NCBI GenBank assembly: GCA_008921705.1
Contig: VFFE01007650.1
Location: 618,748-682,747 of the forward strand
Length of the DNA: 64,000 nt
Reading direction: 5' to 3'
DNA from: Burhinus oedicnemus
Lineage: Eukaryota; Chordata; Aves; Charadriiformes; Burhinidae
The position numbers were made by a program, and so were the translations under genes. Below, in pieces: positions 10,369-22,750 of this stretch; within the stretch, counting starts at the first letter, position 1, and every line of letters starts with the position of its first letter. The notes beneath the pieces are model-generated. The model saw only the letters and a program-made list of their open reading frames with translations, was not told the DNA's origin and made no database searches.

Positions 10369-13300
10369 CAAGAGCGTGAATGAGGTGATGTTGAATTAAA
10401 GCTTCTAACACAAGTTAGTCCCTGCCCAGCAAAATATTTCCATCCATGCTAGGAATCACGTAGATCACATTTCAGGACTGACCCTATGGATTAAGCTGAA
10501 GCAACAGAGCTCCAAACCGTATTGCTTTGCACAAAGAAGACTTTCTCACCAATTCCCACAATATGAATATACTTAAAATGTGCTGAAAATGGGCTTGGCA
10601 CTATGTGTGCTGTCTGGTAAAATAGTCCCTCCCTTCAGCTGTTTATAGACTGAACAACAGACTGAGAGAAGGCTAACTATTGAGAAGGCAGACAGCAAAA
10701 GAAACTTGATCACATTAGAAAAACTTTGCTGCAAGTCTGGTGATGAATGACCATTACTTTGTTTCAAGAGTCTCCGTGTCTATTGATTATAGCAATGACC
10801 CATTACTTAGAACTGATAAACTGAATTTATAGACTAGCATTACGGGATTTCTTTCTTCCTTCCTTCCTGAACTCGTATGGAGTGTCACCACTTACCTTGA
10901 AAAACAGTGTCTTTACCTCATAACATATCAAATGACTGAGCCTATTAATTTTTTCCAACTTTGAAGAATGCCTAGCAATAAAACTTGTTTAACATATTAA
11001 GTGGTCCCAGTGAGCCAAATATCAGCCTTTGCCATTGAGTGAGAAGAGTGGTGTGTTCTCCAGACGACAATGGATCAAATTGTCACAGTACTTAGAGATT
11101 TATCTGGAGATGCTGGGCAGCCTCAACTCGCAGGCATGTCAGAGGGGCTTAGGACCTCTCAGAAACTTGTAACTTTGGAGGCCTCTAGATGAGGTGCTGG
11201 CATAGTACTTATTCAGACTGCTGAGCTCTGTTCACGGGCTCATTTCCTTTAAGGGATGGATAAGACCTGCCATCTAGCTCATCAACCATGCTTTCCTTTG
11301 TCTGCTGGGCAACATGCTGTCAGCTATAACACCAGAGCAATGAAACACACAGTCTTTTAAATTATGAAAAAACTGGTGTTTTCAACTTGCAAAGTCAGTG
11401 ATGTTTTCTTTACTGAACCAGTCAGATTCCAGTGCAACTTGAGGCTGCCTGGAGAAAATGCTGGCCTGGGAGTCTGGTATGGATCCAGAGGGGGTGACTT
11501 TTGTGGCTCCATAACAGCCCTTAGTTCATTAAATGTTGCTAGATATACCCTGGAAATTTTTCAAAACTGAAAATTCACAAATTCTGTATCATGGGCTACA
11601 GGGTAGGTGACAACATTTTGGCCTGCCTTCACCCACATTAAAATCTCTTACAGTTCAAATGAAGCAAACCTAAACTAAAATGCAGTGTGTCAGCCTTCTC
11701 TTCAGGTCACCACAACGAGGACACTACTGCCATCTAACCTGAGATGTTCTCTAGGAAGCACATACCTGTTTTCTACTCCCTTTCCTTGTAGATGTTTTCC
11801 CACCCAGATCTTACCTATGCAACAGCTGGTCTCTGCCAGGATTTTCCGTATCTCTTCCCTTCTAATAGCAGCTCACTCTTGGGGTTATCCTGATGACTCC
11901 TGTGCAGATTTCCTTCTCCTCTTCCTCTGCCTAGCTTTTGTTGACTTCATTTTTGGGGCTTCTGCTTCCCTTGAGAGAGTTTATGACCATCCAGAAATTA
12001 CCTCTGCTAGGAAATTATTCTTTTCCTTAAAGGAATGTGTTCTTAAAAATAACACTAACCTTTCAGGGTAGACTCAAGGGATGACTAATATTTTGGCGTA
12101 CTATCAGCAGTTCATATTCTATCCTTCTTTTCTCTCTCTTTCCTTTCAGTTCCATTGTGTGGATTTTCTAACTCTCTTTAGAACATAATTGGAAAGCATA
12201 TTTTTTTTATCTCTTTCATGGCACTTTTTTTTTTCTCTGTAACTCATCTTGCTACTCTGGAAATATGGAGGACACTGAACAAATAACAATGGGTAACCAG
12301 TGCTTTGATGATCATTGTCCTTATTTTCTCTAGGTTTTTTCAGATATGGTTTTTGTCTTCCACATTTTTTGCCGTCTGTGGTAAAGACAATGCAAGCCTT
12401 AGCATTTTGCAGTAGACATCTGTAATAATTCTCCACTTCCCTTCTTTTATCTACAGCAATTGAGCTCAGTCTATCCTCTTCAGATGTAATGGTTTTGGAA
12501 AGTATAGACAGTATAAATCTCCGTTCCTTTTCCCCTGTCCAGCTGAAATGGCGTGGGTTTTTTTTCTTGTTTTTATGAAGAGGAGCAGATGATTACTGTG
12601 CTGTCACCAGCATCCTCTGCTGAACTGCATAATTGCCAACTTGAAAATCCTCCTGGATGCTTGTCTTTCCCAGCACATGCTGTTCTACTGTTCACACCAT
12701 TTATTCTAATACTTGTCTGCTATGCAGTGCTTTTTTTTTTTTTTTAAAAAAAAAAGTAATCGGCCTGAAGACCTCATAAGGATAAGTGTTAGTCTTTTTT
12801 CAAGAAAGACATAATCAGAACATTTAATTTCTGAAGCAGAAAGGGGTGAAAGCAATTGTACCTGCTGGCTTCCAGAGCAGCTAAAGTCACAGAGTTTACT
12901 TCAAGGCCAGGTTTCCAGGAATGTTGAACTGCTGTAGCTCCTGCTGCCTTTGGTTGGGCTGGGAGGAGGTAATGGCCTGATCCATGCCTGCTTGGGGAGG
13001 GGCACGTGGAGGCTTGCGGCAGCGGGAGCCTTCCTTGTGATCCTGCTGAGACCAAGAGGATGCTAGTGATACAGTCCTGGAGGAGACTCCCCAGATTATT
13101 GACCTGAGGCCAGCTGCATTAGATAACCCTTTCCAGTAGCTGACTGGGCTCCTCTAAGAACAGTCTGGGAGCTCACGTCATTTGCTGTCCCCGACTCCAT
13201 TTAGTCCTTGTGTTGGGAATCTCATTTGCACCCGCATTGTTCTGCTTGTTAGAAACCTTCTCCTAAGTTCCAAACTAAATTTATCTTTTATGCTTATTGG

Positions 13301-14337
13301 CTGGGCTGCAGAAAGCATCCAGAAGAAACAACTCTAGGAAGAGGTGATCACCAATGGTGTGTTTTACTGCATTTTTGAAGGTCTTGGATGTTTAGTTTTT
13401 TCTAAACAATTGAACAATGCTGTCTGTCATGATCACTTTCTTCTTTTGATTATCAGCCAGAAGTGAGACTTCTCTTAGGATGCTACTTTTTCCCATCTCA
13501 TCAGCTCAATGCCATCAAAGAGTGAATGCAGTGCAACACACTTTCTGTGGGCCAGCTGCCCTTGGGAACATGGGAGTGTGCCTGCTAGTGAAAGTGGCTC
13601 AGAGGCAGAGACATGCTTGTAACATGGAGATTCCATCAACTGCACTTTAGAGATAATGGTGGGGTAATAAATGAGGTCCAGAATAGTTCAAGTAGCTTGG
13701 AGTCATTCAGTGATCCCACCTGAAATACCATTGCCCCGTTTATTGCTATGTTGTTGGAGATATAAGCAATGAAGGCAGGTGGATAGGAGTCCCATGGAAA
13801 TAGGAGCTCCAAGGCATTTTCCATCAGGACCTTTTGACAGTGCCATTGCCCTCTGTGGTCCAAGATCAGTGAGGACAGACCTTCAGGGCACACTGCAGTA
13901 CATCCTGTAACTGATAGAGGGGATCAGTAGTGTGTTGCCCTGTTTGTTCTTCACCTGTTGTGCATGCCTTTCTGTTTGGCTCATTTTCCTTTTCCTCAGT
14001 CTGATGTAATTTTTACAAATGAGGCATAAATGGAAAGATTCCAACAGTTCTCTAGTAGCTTTTTCCATTGACATAATGCTTTATGCTTTTAAGACTGTTT
14101 CAAATAAATACGATAATTAATAAAGATAGTCAACAAATTAGGAACATAAGGCATTTTTGGAGGATGAGCAAAGACCACCCGGCATATCACATATTTCCCT
14201 TACACACATATCTTCCCAGCCCTACTCTAGCCAATTGCTACACAAACAGCTCTAATATTACAATCCTAACTGTTTTATTTGGTATGTCTAGATTTGCAAC
14301 AGTCACAATTAAAAAGTGTGCTGTATGCTTGACCAAA
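10369..14337. other. Single-copy intergenic DNA, no gene recognised
   Basis: No transposon or supported gene. It contains a short TTCC/TTTC run near 10850-10868, several T-rich patches between 12120 and 12560, and the T15A10 tract listed separately. An open frame of 128 codons at 11685-12071 has no recognisable domain. Confidence 0.55.
12731..12755. repeat. Homopolymer pair T15-A10
   Basis: Fifteen T are followed directly by ten A. The arms are self-complementary, so single strands could fold back. Such tracts also disfavour nucleosomes. The exact run lengths may carry sequencing error. Confidence 0.85.
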
Positions 14338-14482
14338 GAATCACAGAGCATCCCAGAAATGATAGAAAACAGGGCTGCGAGGAACTTTAGCTGATCATTA
14401 TTTCCATTCCTTCCATGAGCACTTGTCATGTCTGAGAGACATTTGTCTAACCTGTTCTTAAAAGTTTCACATCAGCCATCGT
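14338..14482 (-). mobile_element. Ancient L3/CR1-like LINE, 3' end fragment (minus strand)
   Basis: Read on the plus strand, the order 'gaatcacagagc', 'agaaatgatagaaaacagggctg', 'catttgtctaacctgttcttaaaag' matches the reverse complement of the classic amniote L3/CR1 3' end (tail, 'agggctggaagggacct' block, then 'tgtttgtctaacctgttcttaaaa'). The conserved core at 14443-14466 is the strongest part, and the block between is heavily mutated. It has the same age class as the fragment at 2713-2930 but lies on the opposite strand. It is unrelated to the younger CR1 copies elsewhere in the window. Confidence 0.75.
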
Positions 14483-15459
14483 GTTGCTTTGGTCTCACAG
14501 CTAAACCGACGTTGCACTTGAATAACCACCCCCCTACCACTCCTGCCCCCTAGCAACGGGAGTTCTTACTCCCCAAAATTCCCATCGTTTGCCCCTAACA
14601 AAATCAGCTTTGGGATGACAGTTCAAACTGGGGATATGTTTTACTGTTCCTGGGTAAAAAATATCTCCCTAGAGTTTCATTCCATAAAGCCCACTGGCAC
14701 AAATTACAGCTGCAATTTCTCACCTGGGCATTCAGAAGCAGGTTGTTTTTGCCAACTGCAGTAGCAGTGAGGGTAGAAACCTGTTTTTCAAAAGTCTTGA
14801 GAACCTGCTTCTCATTTCTTTTCATGTATGACTTTTTATTTGTATAGATGCTCGTAAGAGAAAGTGTTCCCAGTGCTCTGGCACCGCTGGCAGGCTTTGA
14901 AGTGTATTAAAATGATCACTTTGCATTTCCTTGAGCGTAGCCCCAAAACACAGCTAGATCAGAAGGAAGGAAATGAGTTCACTCTTTTGCCATCTGCAGA
15001 GCTTTGTGTCCCTCGGTTCCCACCCACCTCCTCGCAGGCAAGGAATACGATTCTCTCTCAGAGACTAATGACTGCATGTGACTCGGCGGGGAAATAATTT
15101 CCAAGACTTGAGCCCTAATAGAGAATTTCCTGCTATGCTCCTGCTCCTGCAACAGTGGGGCTCAGCAGTAGCACATTGCTAAAGCAGCTCTGACCAGCCG
15201 CCACGGGGAAAAGAGGACATCTCTTAGGAAAGACCTGGCTTCCCAAGACTGATTTTAAAAATGCGGTCTGGCAGACGGCCTATTGCCAGTGCAAGTCTGT
15301 GGAGAGCCCACATTTGGTACCTTCGGGAAGGGAAAGGCCTCATCAGAAGTGGGAGGCCAAGCTGATTAGCTGCAGCCTCCAAACAGAGCCAAACCATTGC
15401 CCCGTGCAGAGCGCAGCACCGTCATCTCATCTCCAGCTGACACAGCCTCAAAAGACAGG

Positions 15460-15483
15460 AAAAAAAAAAAGAAAAAAAAAAAA
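15460..15483. repeat. A-rich tract (A11-G-A12)
   Basis: Two A runs are separated by one G. The tract follows no recognisable SINE or LINE body, so it is listed as simple sequence rather than a poly(A) tail. Confidence 0.85.
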
Positions 15484-17239
15484 GGGTGCAATCCTTTAGC
15501 CATCTGGTAAGTGGAAAAAAGCAAACTCTGCTGTTAATCTTTGCCTGGCGGCTGGGATGCTGACCAGACACCCCGACTGCAAAACCAAAGAGCAGAAGGC
15601 AGGCACACACCTGTCGGGAAACGAGCAGAAAGTGCTGCTCTTCTGACTGCTCGGCACAAGCAGCCAGTATCACCTACCCGGAGCCAACCCCGCGGCGTCC
15701 CGAAATGCTTCATGATGCAACTGAAAGCTCCAGTCAGTGGAGACAGAGATTTTAAAACAGACTGTCACTGATATATCGCCCTCGCCACATCCCATAGTTG
15801 TTCATTAATGCAGACCAGAGGCCTTCAGCCTTGTGGATGCTCCACGGATCTGAGAATAACACTGGCAAGGCAACATCTCAGTCCCTCTTTTATGAGCGTC
15901 CTATCCTCAGTGAGAGGACAGTGTGGTGGGAGAGGAGCAGAGCAGGCAACCGGGTTTCATTTCTGCCACCTCTGCAAGCGGGTCGGAATGAGGAGCAGCG
16001 GTAAAGGCAGTGAGTGAATGACCTGTAGCTCCTTTTTAAAAAATAAGTATTTAGGCTCCTGTCTGAAGGGGTCTGTGTTATGACTCCTGAATGAATGGGG
16101 GAAAATCCTAAAAATCAAGGTGCAGTACCAGAAGCAACAAGGGAAGAGCAGAAGACCCTGACCTGAAAGCACTGGTGAGATTTATTGGTTTCCCACTCAG
16201 TGCCGGGGTTTTTTTGGCAGCTCCTGTTCTGAGGTGCCTAGCTCACCTCATGCATTGCATGGTGAACTGAAGCCAGACACTTAAAACTTAGATCTTGTGA
16301 GGCTCAGAGCACCCTAGACCCTCTCTGGACTTTATCCAAATGTGTATCCAGTTCATATCTTATGAGGGGTGGATAGACTGGCCTGTCTGAGAGCCAATGC
16401 CATCCACAGTCCATGCCATTGATAAGAAACCAACGCTAGGCTGGTTCCAGTCGATGGCAACAGCAACCCGGCCCGTTTCAAAGTCCTCTGAGTGACAGGT
16501 CTGCCTTTTGAGCAGGGCTGGCAGGTGGGAGTTCCTGGCTCTCTTTGGCTTCCTTTGCAACTGGAGGTGCAACTCAAGACCACAGCAAAGCTTTGCCAAC
16601 CCCCCTGAGGCTGGGTCTGGGCAGACCTTTCGGAGGAGGCAGGGCTGGAGCTGGCTGTCCAAGAGCTGCGCACCAGGGGCTGGTGCTCTCCTTCACAGAG
16701 GGCTCTGACCTCTGGAGCTCCATCCTGCTGGAAGCATGGCCCAGGGAAGAGCTGTGCAGCAGACGAGACTCATCTGCTTTGCCTGGATATGTAATCAGGA
16801 GGGGATCGTTTTCTGTGGAGGGCTGTGTGTCCACAGGCAAATGAGATGTCAGGCTGGGTTGCCAGAAATAGGTGCCTGATTCAAGCCCAGCTCAGATGGG
16901 CATGTTTCTTAAACTCAGTAGTTAAATGCACTAGAGGCAAAAAAAGTGAGATAAACCCTGTTTATAGACTTTCAATTTAACAAAGAAAAGTAAATTTGCT
17001 TTTCCTGCATTTTGTTTCTTACACATCTCTCTAAACGCAGATCCTAACTGTACCATTTTACGGTTATGAAGGATGGAGTAATGGTGCAAAATCTGGTATT
17101 ATATTCTCCTGATTTCCCATCCTATTCCCATGGGGATTTAGGGAGGAACTGCACCAGACACGGCATTTGGCAGGGCATTGGTCTTTATTTTTTTCTGAGC
17201 CCAGAAAGCTCTATTTCTGTTTGATCCTGATGAGACTGG

Positions 17240-17644
17240 CGTTGAGGAATTTGCCACCAGTGAAACGGCCACCGAGCTTTCGGGGCGGATGAGACCGCAA
17301 ACATTCACTGTTGCTCTGGGATGAGACAGGAAAACGGCATGCACAGTAGCCTTATTTAACCTGTGCACTGCCCCTCAGACAGCCTGACATCAGGCCTGCC
17401 GCGATGGCAAAATAGCGCTGCTCTGAGCCTGCAAAAATAATTAGGATATTCTGCTGCTGCAGGGACTGGGTCCAAGCAGTAAAGACAATCTGCCTTTGAA
17501 TGCAATCAAACGCGAGTTTCTGCTCCGAAGGCTGGAGGGGGAAATGCCAGGAGGACAATTTGAGCGGTAGTGGGATGTCTGGTCCTGGGGCCGGGCAGCG
17601 TGCCAGCCTGCGCCGAGCCGCTCGGCCACCACCGCCTGCCTCCG
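17240..17644. promoter_or_regulatory. Dense CpG cluster, CpG-island-like
   Basis: By hand count there are about 22 CpG dinucleotides in 405 bases, nine of them within 17565-17644 (around 'gggccgggcagcg', 'tgcgccgagccgctcggcc' and 'cctccgccc'). The rest of the window is strongly CpG-depleted, apart from smaller clusters at 18670-18740 and 19235-19315. Surviving CpG density suggests DNA unmethylated in the germ line, typical of promoters or strong regulatory elements. No TATA box or matching first coding exon was identified, so the direction of any transcription is unknown. Confidence 0.4.
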
Positions 17645-18807
17645 CCCAGGAAAATGACAGGACATTTTAAGAAGGTTTTTCAACCGAGACTTTTGATCTC
17701 CTGGTATTTAAAAGACACCCAAACTGTTATCGTGGCTACTAGTGCTAATGATAATAATCACAGCAAATTCTAGTGAATGTCATGGTTTACCTTGAATTGT
17801 CAGAACCAATGAGTAACAGGAAAATGGCAATGTTCTAGTATTACCACATTTGTTTATGGTTTAAAATACATTCAGGACAGATTCAGTTTCTTTTTCAGGC
17901 TGAAGAAAAGAAGCTTTACAAATACTGTGGCTGAGCACCTGTTAGACCTTTTGCCAGTCTCTGTCCAAGCTTGGATCCAACTGCTTTACACCATCAAGGT
18001 GAAATTCCCAGCTGCAGTAGTGCTGGAAATTTGCTCCTCATTCATTTTTCCTCTAGTTCCAGGAATGAAATAACACTATAAAAAATGCTTCAAAACAAGC
18101 CTGGAAAAATATTTGCTATAGTACAGAAAGCAGGAGACAAGAAGACTCGTGAACCACAGCAATTTCTGTGTGTATATACTCAAATCAAATCAAATTTGTT
18201 GGGAATTTATATATTATTTCTTCCAGACTCATTTTTCTGCAACGGTTGAACTACTACGTCATTTGGTATAATGCCCGTGTGCTTTTTCCTAAGGCAGGTC
18301 TTGTTTGTACTCCACTCTAAAGCAGGGAACAGTAACTCTTATGCATGATGTGATTTATTGTCCCAGCTGCTCTTAAACAACACAGGCTTACAGTCAAATG
18401 AGTCTGCTGAATAAAATTATTAGTTGAATAAATCTGAAGAATGAAAGAAACTCAGTGAAACTTCTCACCAGTGTTTCACAGTTTCCTATCTGAATAAAGC
18501 TCTTTTGCTCAGACTTTGTGAACAGCTGAGTCCATAGAGTATATATTTTACAACTCCAGCATTAAATATATTATTTCCTTCAAGCAGAGATCCCAGTGAA
18601 GTAAAGGCTATTGAATACTGGATTGCTGGCGTTTGCAATGGGAAAAGAGTAAAGCAGCCAGTAAGAGCCACCCCGCGAGTTTGTTTCTCCGCGAGCAGTG
18701 CAGCCTGGGGATGGCTGCCGGCACCTCTGGCCAGGGGATGGCAGGCAGCTCTCAGTCCCACCGGCCTCCCTCCATTTTTATACCCAGGCACTTGGCTCTT
18801 CCGGTTC

Positions 18808-19386
18808 ATGGCCTGTACTGTCGGAAACTGGGTCGCTGAGCCACCACCACAGCTGGATGTCATTGTTGATGTCATTTCCCTGGTATGGAGAGGGACTTGC
18901 TGCCCTTTCAGTCATTCAGGGATGACCATTACTAGTCTGTTCTTCTGTCAGACACAAAGATATCCCACCAGCCCAGCAGATCAAGCCAACAGACAGCTGG
19001 CAGCCAGTTATAGTCCCCATTTTAGAGCTGAGGATGGAGATGAGGAACACTTTCCTGCCATCCCACACCGAGTGCTGTCCCACAGCCGGTCGCAGGCCTC
19101 CCAGGCTTTACCTTGCAGCCCTGCTGACTCCTCTCCCTTTCCCTTGCCTAGCCTCTCTCACGGTTTAACACAGCAAAATGTTTGCCAGAAAATAAGAAAT
19201 CCCAACCATTTCTGTTCACAGATGTCAGGGAAGTGGGGCGTCGCCCCCACAGCATGCGTTCGGCTCCCATCCAGGGGCGGCCACGGGGGTGGTCCAGCCT
19301 TGCCGCAGTGGGGCGACCAGGGGGCTCAGCCAAGCCCCCCCCACATGCCACAGGAGAGGGCTTTAAGAGAGAAAACTCTTTGGTAA
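18808..19386 (+). other. Open frame of 192 codons in the CpG-rich domain, function unknown
   Basis: It starts with a true ATG followed by G (ttcATGg). The predicted product is rich in Ser, Pro, Gln and His, with no signal peptide, membrane segment or family motif that I recognise. Overlapping shorter frames on both strands and the high G+C make a chance open frame the likeliest reading. No splice-bounded continuation could be shown. It is listed because it is one of the longest ATG frames outside transposons. Confidence 0.12.
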
Positions 19387-19924
19387 GCAAAGGTATTAAT
19401 CACACCTAGGGGTGGAAATAGCAGATCAGAAGTGCAGACGGCTTTGATTTAAGAGGATTCATAAAGTCATCACTCGGAGAGAAACCCAGCACCTGGGGAA
19501 GGGACATGTTGCTGGGAGGGGGAGAGCAAGAGAAGCTTTAATTTTCCTGTGTTTTTCTTGAGCCACAAAGCAGAGATCACGCAGGGGATGCTGTGCCCCA
19601 GCACTGCTCTGCCACACGCCGGCTGCTGAGAAATGAGCTGCGTAATGCTGCTCTGCCCATGAATCTCTCCCTGGGGGATAAATCCTCACCCTCTTCACAG
19701 GCACCCAGGCTGGGAGTTGCGTCCTCAGTCCAAGCCAAAAGGATATTAACTAAGATTGCCTGCAGGGATGAGCAAAGGCAAACGATCATTTGTACAGCCG
19801 TGACTCAGAGTAACGAGGAGGATTTACACGGTAGAGCAGCGATGGATATCGCACAGGGACAGAGATCGGGGATGTAGCAGCTTGGAAAGTTCCAATGTGA
19901 AAGTGAAAAAAATTAAAATGTCAT

Positions 19925-19938
19925 AAAAAAAAAAAAAA
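19925..19938. repeat. A14 homopolymer
   Basis: Fourteen A, followed by GAAAA, without a recognisable retrotransposon body upstream. Confidence 0.85.
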
Positions 19939-22286
19939 GAAAACTGCACGTTAGGTTTCAGCCAAAAAAGTCAAATATTGGGGGGAAATGCTTCAAAAAG
20001 GCAAATGATGAAAGGATTGTGGTTTTCTATGAAAAAGCAGAAGAAAAATTTCCAGGAAAGTTTTTGCCTAGTCAAAAATGCACTTTTCCATTAAAAAATA
20101 ATAAAAAACCATTAGATCAGACAATTTCTCCCCAGGCTTGGTTAGGCCCAGCATTCCTGAGAGGACCATATCCACTAGATGTCAGTCTATTGCCATGCAA
20201 TAAAAACAAATGAGCCAGAAATGTCATTAGTTTTTCAGGATAAGGATATTTCCACTGAGCTGTCTTCTGTCAAAAATGTTGCCAATAACTCCTTAATTTC
20301 TATAAAATTCCTCAGCTTTGGATTTCCAGATTTTTTCAAAGCAATTGCAACACATTCCATGGACAATGCCAGCCAGATATTTTTCCACTACCGCATCTGA
20401 CCCCTGACCGACCTTCGGTTCACCAGATCTTTAAAAATTTCTAAGCAACATCTGCATAGCATATAAGAAGAGTTTAATCCCCCCAATAACTCCTCTACCC
20501 CTCACGCCTCCTCCTTCAGTTCATGGTGTTACTGATTTTCTAGAGACAGAGAAACAAACGCCTTATTTAGCTGAAGTTATAAAAATGTTTCTGAAGGTTT
20601 TATTTTGGTACAATTAATTTGCATTCAGTATTTGCAGCTGAATTTTATGGGCTTTCATAGGTCCTACACTTTTTAATATTGGATTATTGGGAAACAGATA
20701 ATCCATTGGCAAAAAAAGAAAAAATAATGTGTGCATCAGATTTGTGTTTGCAAGGTTGAAAATATAGGAAAGAAAAAATGTACTGCATCGTATTAAATAC
20801 CCTCTTATTCTGCTAGGGGGTGATCATCAAGCCATGCTTCGTCGTAATGTTCTCAGAAGAAACCAAGGGACAATTTTGGGTGACCGTCAGCCTTATGCTG
20901 GTAATGACAGGAACACATTTGATTACAAATACTGAAACCTCATCTTCCCCTAAGAAGTTGCTGTGACTGAGCTGTACAAATTAAACTTGGTTTTATTTCT
21001 AAGAGATGTGGCTGGCCTAACAAAGAGGTGTAAACAGGTAGTTAACAAATTGAGTCTCTGGGGGTTGACTGGAGGTTAGTGCCGAGAAAATTGTCAGTAA
21101 CAAGACCTCAGAAGCCATACACACATAGCTCGCTCAAAAGGAGCCTAAAGAAATCGGCAGCAAAAGTCTGGGAGAAAGCACTAGCTAAATACATGTTCTG
21201 ACTTGCAAGCGCTATTTCCAGCCACATTTGGCTTTCATTTACAAGTCTTGCGTTGCACATGGGGTCTGTCTCACAGGTGTAGTGTGTTCCAGACAGCAGA
21301 GATCAAACAAAATTGGATAAATCTGCCTATTGAGACTTAACACATGATGTATGCTGGAAGATATGATACAACACCTTTGGTCCTCTGTAGTTATTCGTAA
21401 GTTGGAACATACTCGTATTTAAAGAGGTTCACTGGAAAACTGTTGTTTTAATTTGTTCTAGCCTAAGACCTTCAAACCGACAGTGGGATTTTCCCTGTAA
21501 CTGCAACAGTTTATATGAGCTGTGACCTCTCAGGTGGGTCTTTGTTTTTCATCTGGTTCAGGATCATTCGACCGTCTGCTGGTGACAATTATTTCTCCCG
21601 GGTCTTTGGGAACACACAGCAATCAAGCAGTTAAAACAACAAGGGAGACAACCCAACCTTGCTCTATCCCTGTGCAGTTTCATTGTTGCATGAGCCCTGG
21701 CTTAGAGGGTCACGAGAAAGCTTTAACTCTTCTCACATAACAGTCCAGGTCCCTCTAGCAGATGGGAAATAATTGTGCTTTTGGCTTCAAAGTTTGTTCA
21801 ACATGCTGCAGAGCCACATTTCCTTTATAGCTAGGTGGCAAAGTTAGGCTTTGCATGTAAAATTATCTGGGAGAAGACTTTCTCAACACAAGTACTCTGG
21901 GCTCTTCCTCTGACCAAAAGCGTATTGCTTTCTTTTACATAATTTTCTTTTAGATTTGGCTCTGGGGCTAGGAAGTACAGAAAAGTTTACTTTATTCTGA
22001 AAATACTCCTTAACAAAAATAACAGGAAAAAATCTAAGTATTTTTTTATTTTTTTGACCACTCACATGGAAAGAATCTGCTAGAAAATATGTTGCTGATA
22101 ATCCCTCTATGTAAACACTCTTTAGGATTTATTCTGATACCCCTTTCCCTGAAGAGTATCCTTGAAGTAATGGGGAGGCTTATATGTTCCCACAGTCCTA
22201 GAAACTAGGTGGTGTGGGTTTTTCCTCATGGTAAGGCCACCTCAACTTAGATAGTTGAAAGATTAAGGGTCAGGTGAAGATCCTTC

Positions 22287-22312
22287 TTTGAAGGACCCAG
22301 TGGTCCTTCAAA
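22287..22312. repeat. Perfect 11-bp inverted repeat with 4-base loop
   Basis: TTTGAAGGACC (22287-22297) and GGTCCTTCAAA (22302-22312) are exact reverse complements around the loop CAGT. Transcribed from either strand it would form a tight hairpin. It is shorter than a typical microRNA precursor and the flanks do not extend the stem. Confidence 0.8.
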
Positions 22313-22733
22313 CTGAACAGAAAGACAAACCATCACCATGTTCTGGTACGGAAACCCAAGAAGTGTTTCAGCCCAGGGATGTAGTCCCCCCCAGGTAGCA
22401 ATTTAATTAAAAATGACTGTTGTGAAAGAATTCTTTGGGACAGGCACTGGGAAGCAGAGGAAAGACTGAGAAGTCTAAGACAAAGCAAACTGTTGCAAAA
22501 AATAGGAAAAGGTCTCTATAAATGTTAGTACGAAGCCTGCAATGATAAAGGTGGTCCAGAAATGAAAACCAGGATATAGTACTGCCCTTGCACTGAGGAA
22601 AAGTGGCTTGCTGGAAGGTGATAAAAAGTGCCTAAAAAAAAGGAAGATTTTTCAGTCATTCTAGAGAGGCATCTGTAAAGAGGAACATTAATTATGTCTC
22701 CTGAAAGAGAAATGCCACTTCTGCAGTGGAAGC

Positions 22734-22750
22734 CAATTAGCGGTTAATTG
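22734..22750. promoter_or_regulatory. Inverted TAATTG/CAATTA pair, homeodomain-type motif
   Basis: CAATTA and TAATTG are arranged as a perfect inverted pair around the 5-base spacer GCGGT. ATTA/TAAT cores are the standard homeodomain target and inverted pairs can bind dimers. These cores are common by chance in AT-rich DNA, so this is a motif observation only. Confidence 0.2.

Larger units (their letters stand above)
14483..19940. other. G+C- and CpG-richer single-copy domain, no recognised transposon
   Basis: Compared with the AT-rich flanks, this stretch has frequent CpG dinucleotides and GC-rich blocks: around 15040-15090, 15190-15290, 15540-15700, 16560-16720, 17220-17650, 18660-18850 and 19220-19340. 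No CR1 was found in it. No complete gene could be supported, but several frames of 80-190 codons are open, as expected in GC-rich DNA. Untranslated exons, a long non-coding RNA promoter or conserved regulatory sequence are possible, and sequence alone does not decide. Confidence 0.5.

Noticed and set aside
11685..12071. 128-codon plus-strand frame
   Set aside because: No motif, no splice context, in ordinary AT/pyrimidine-rich DNA.
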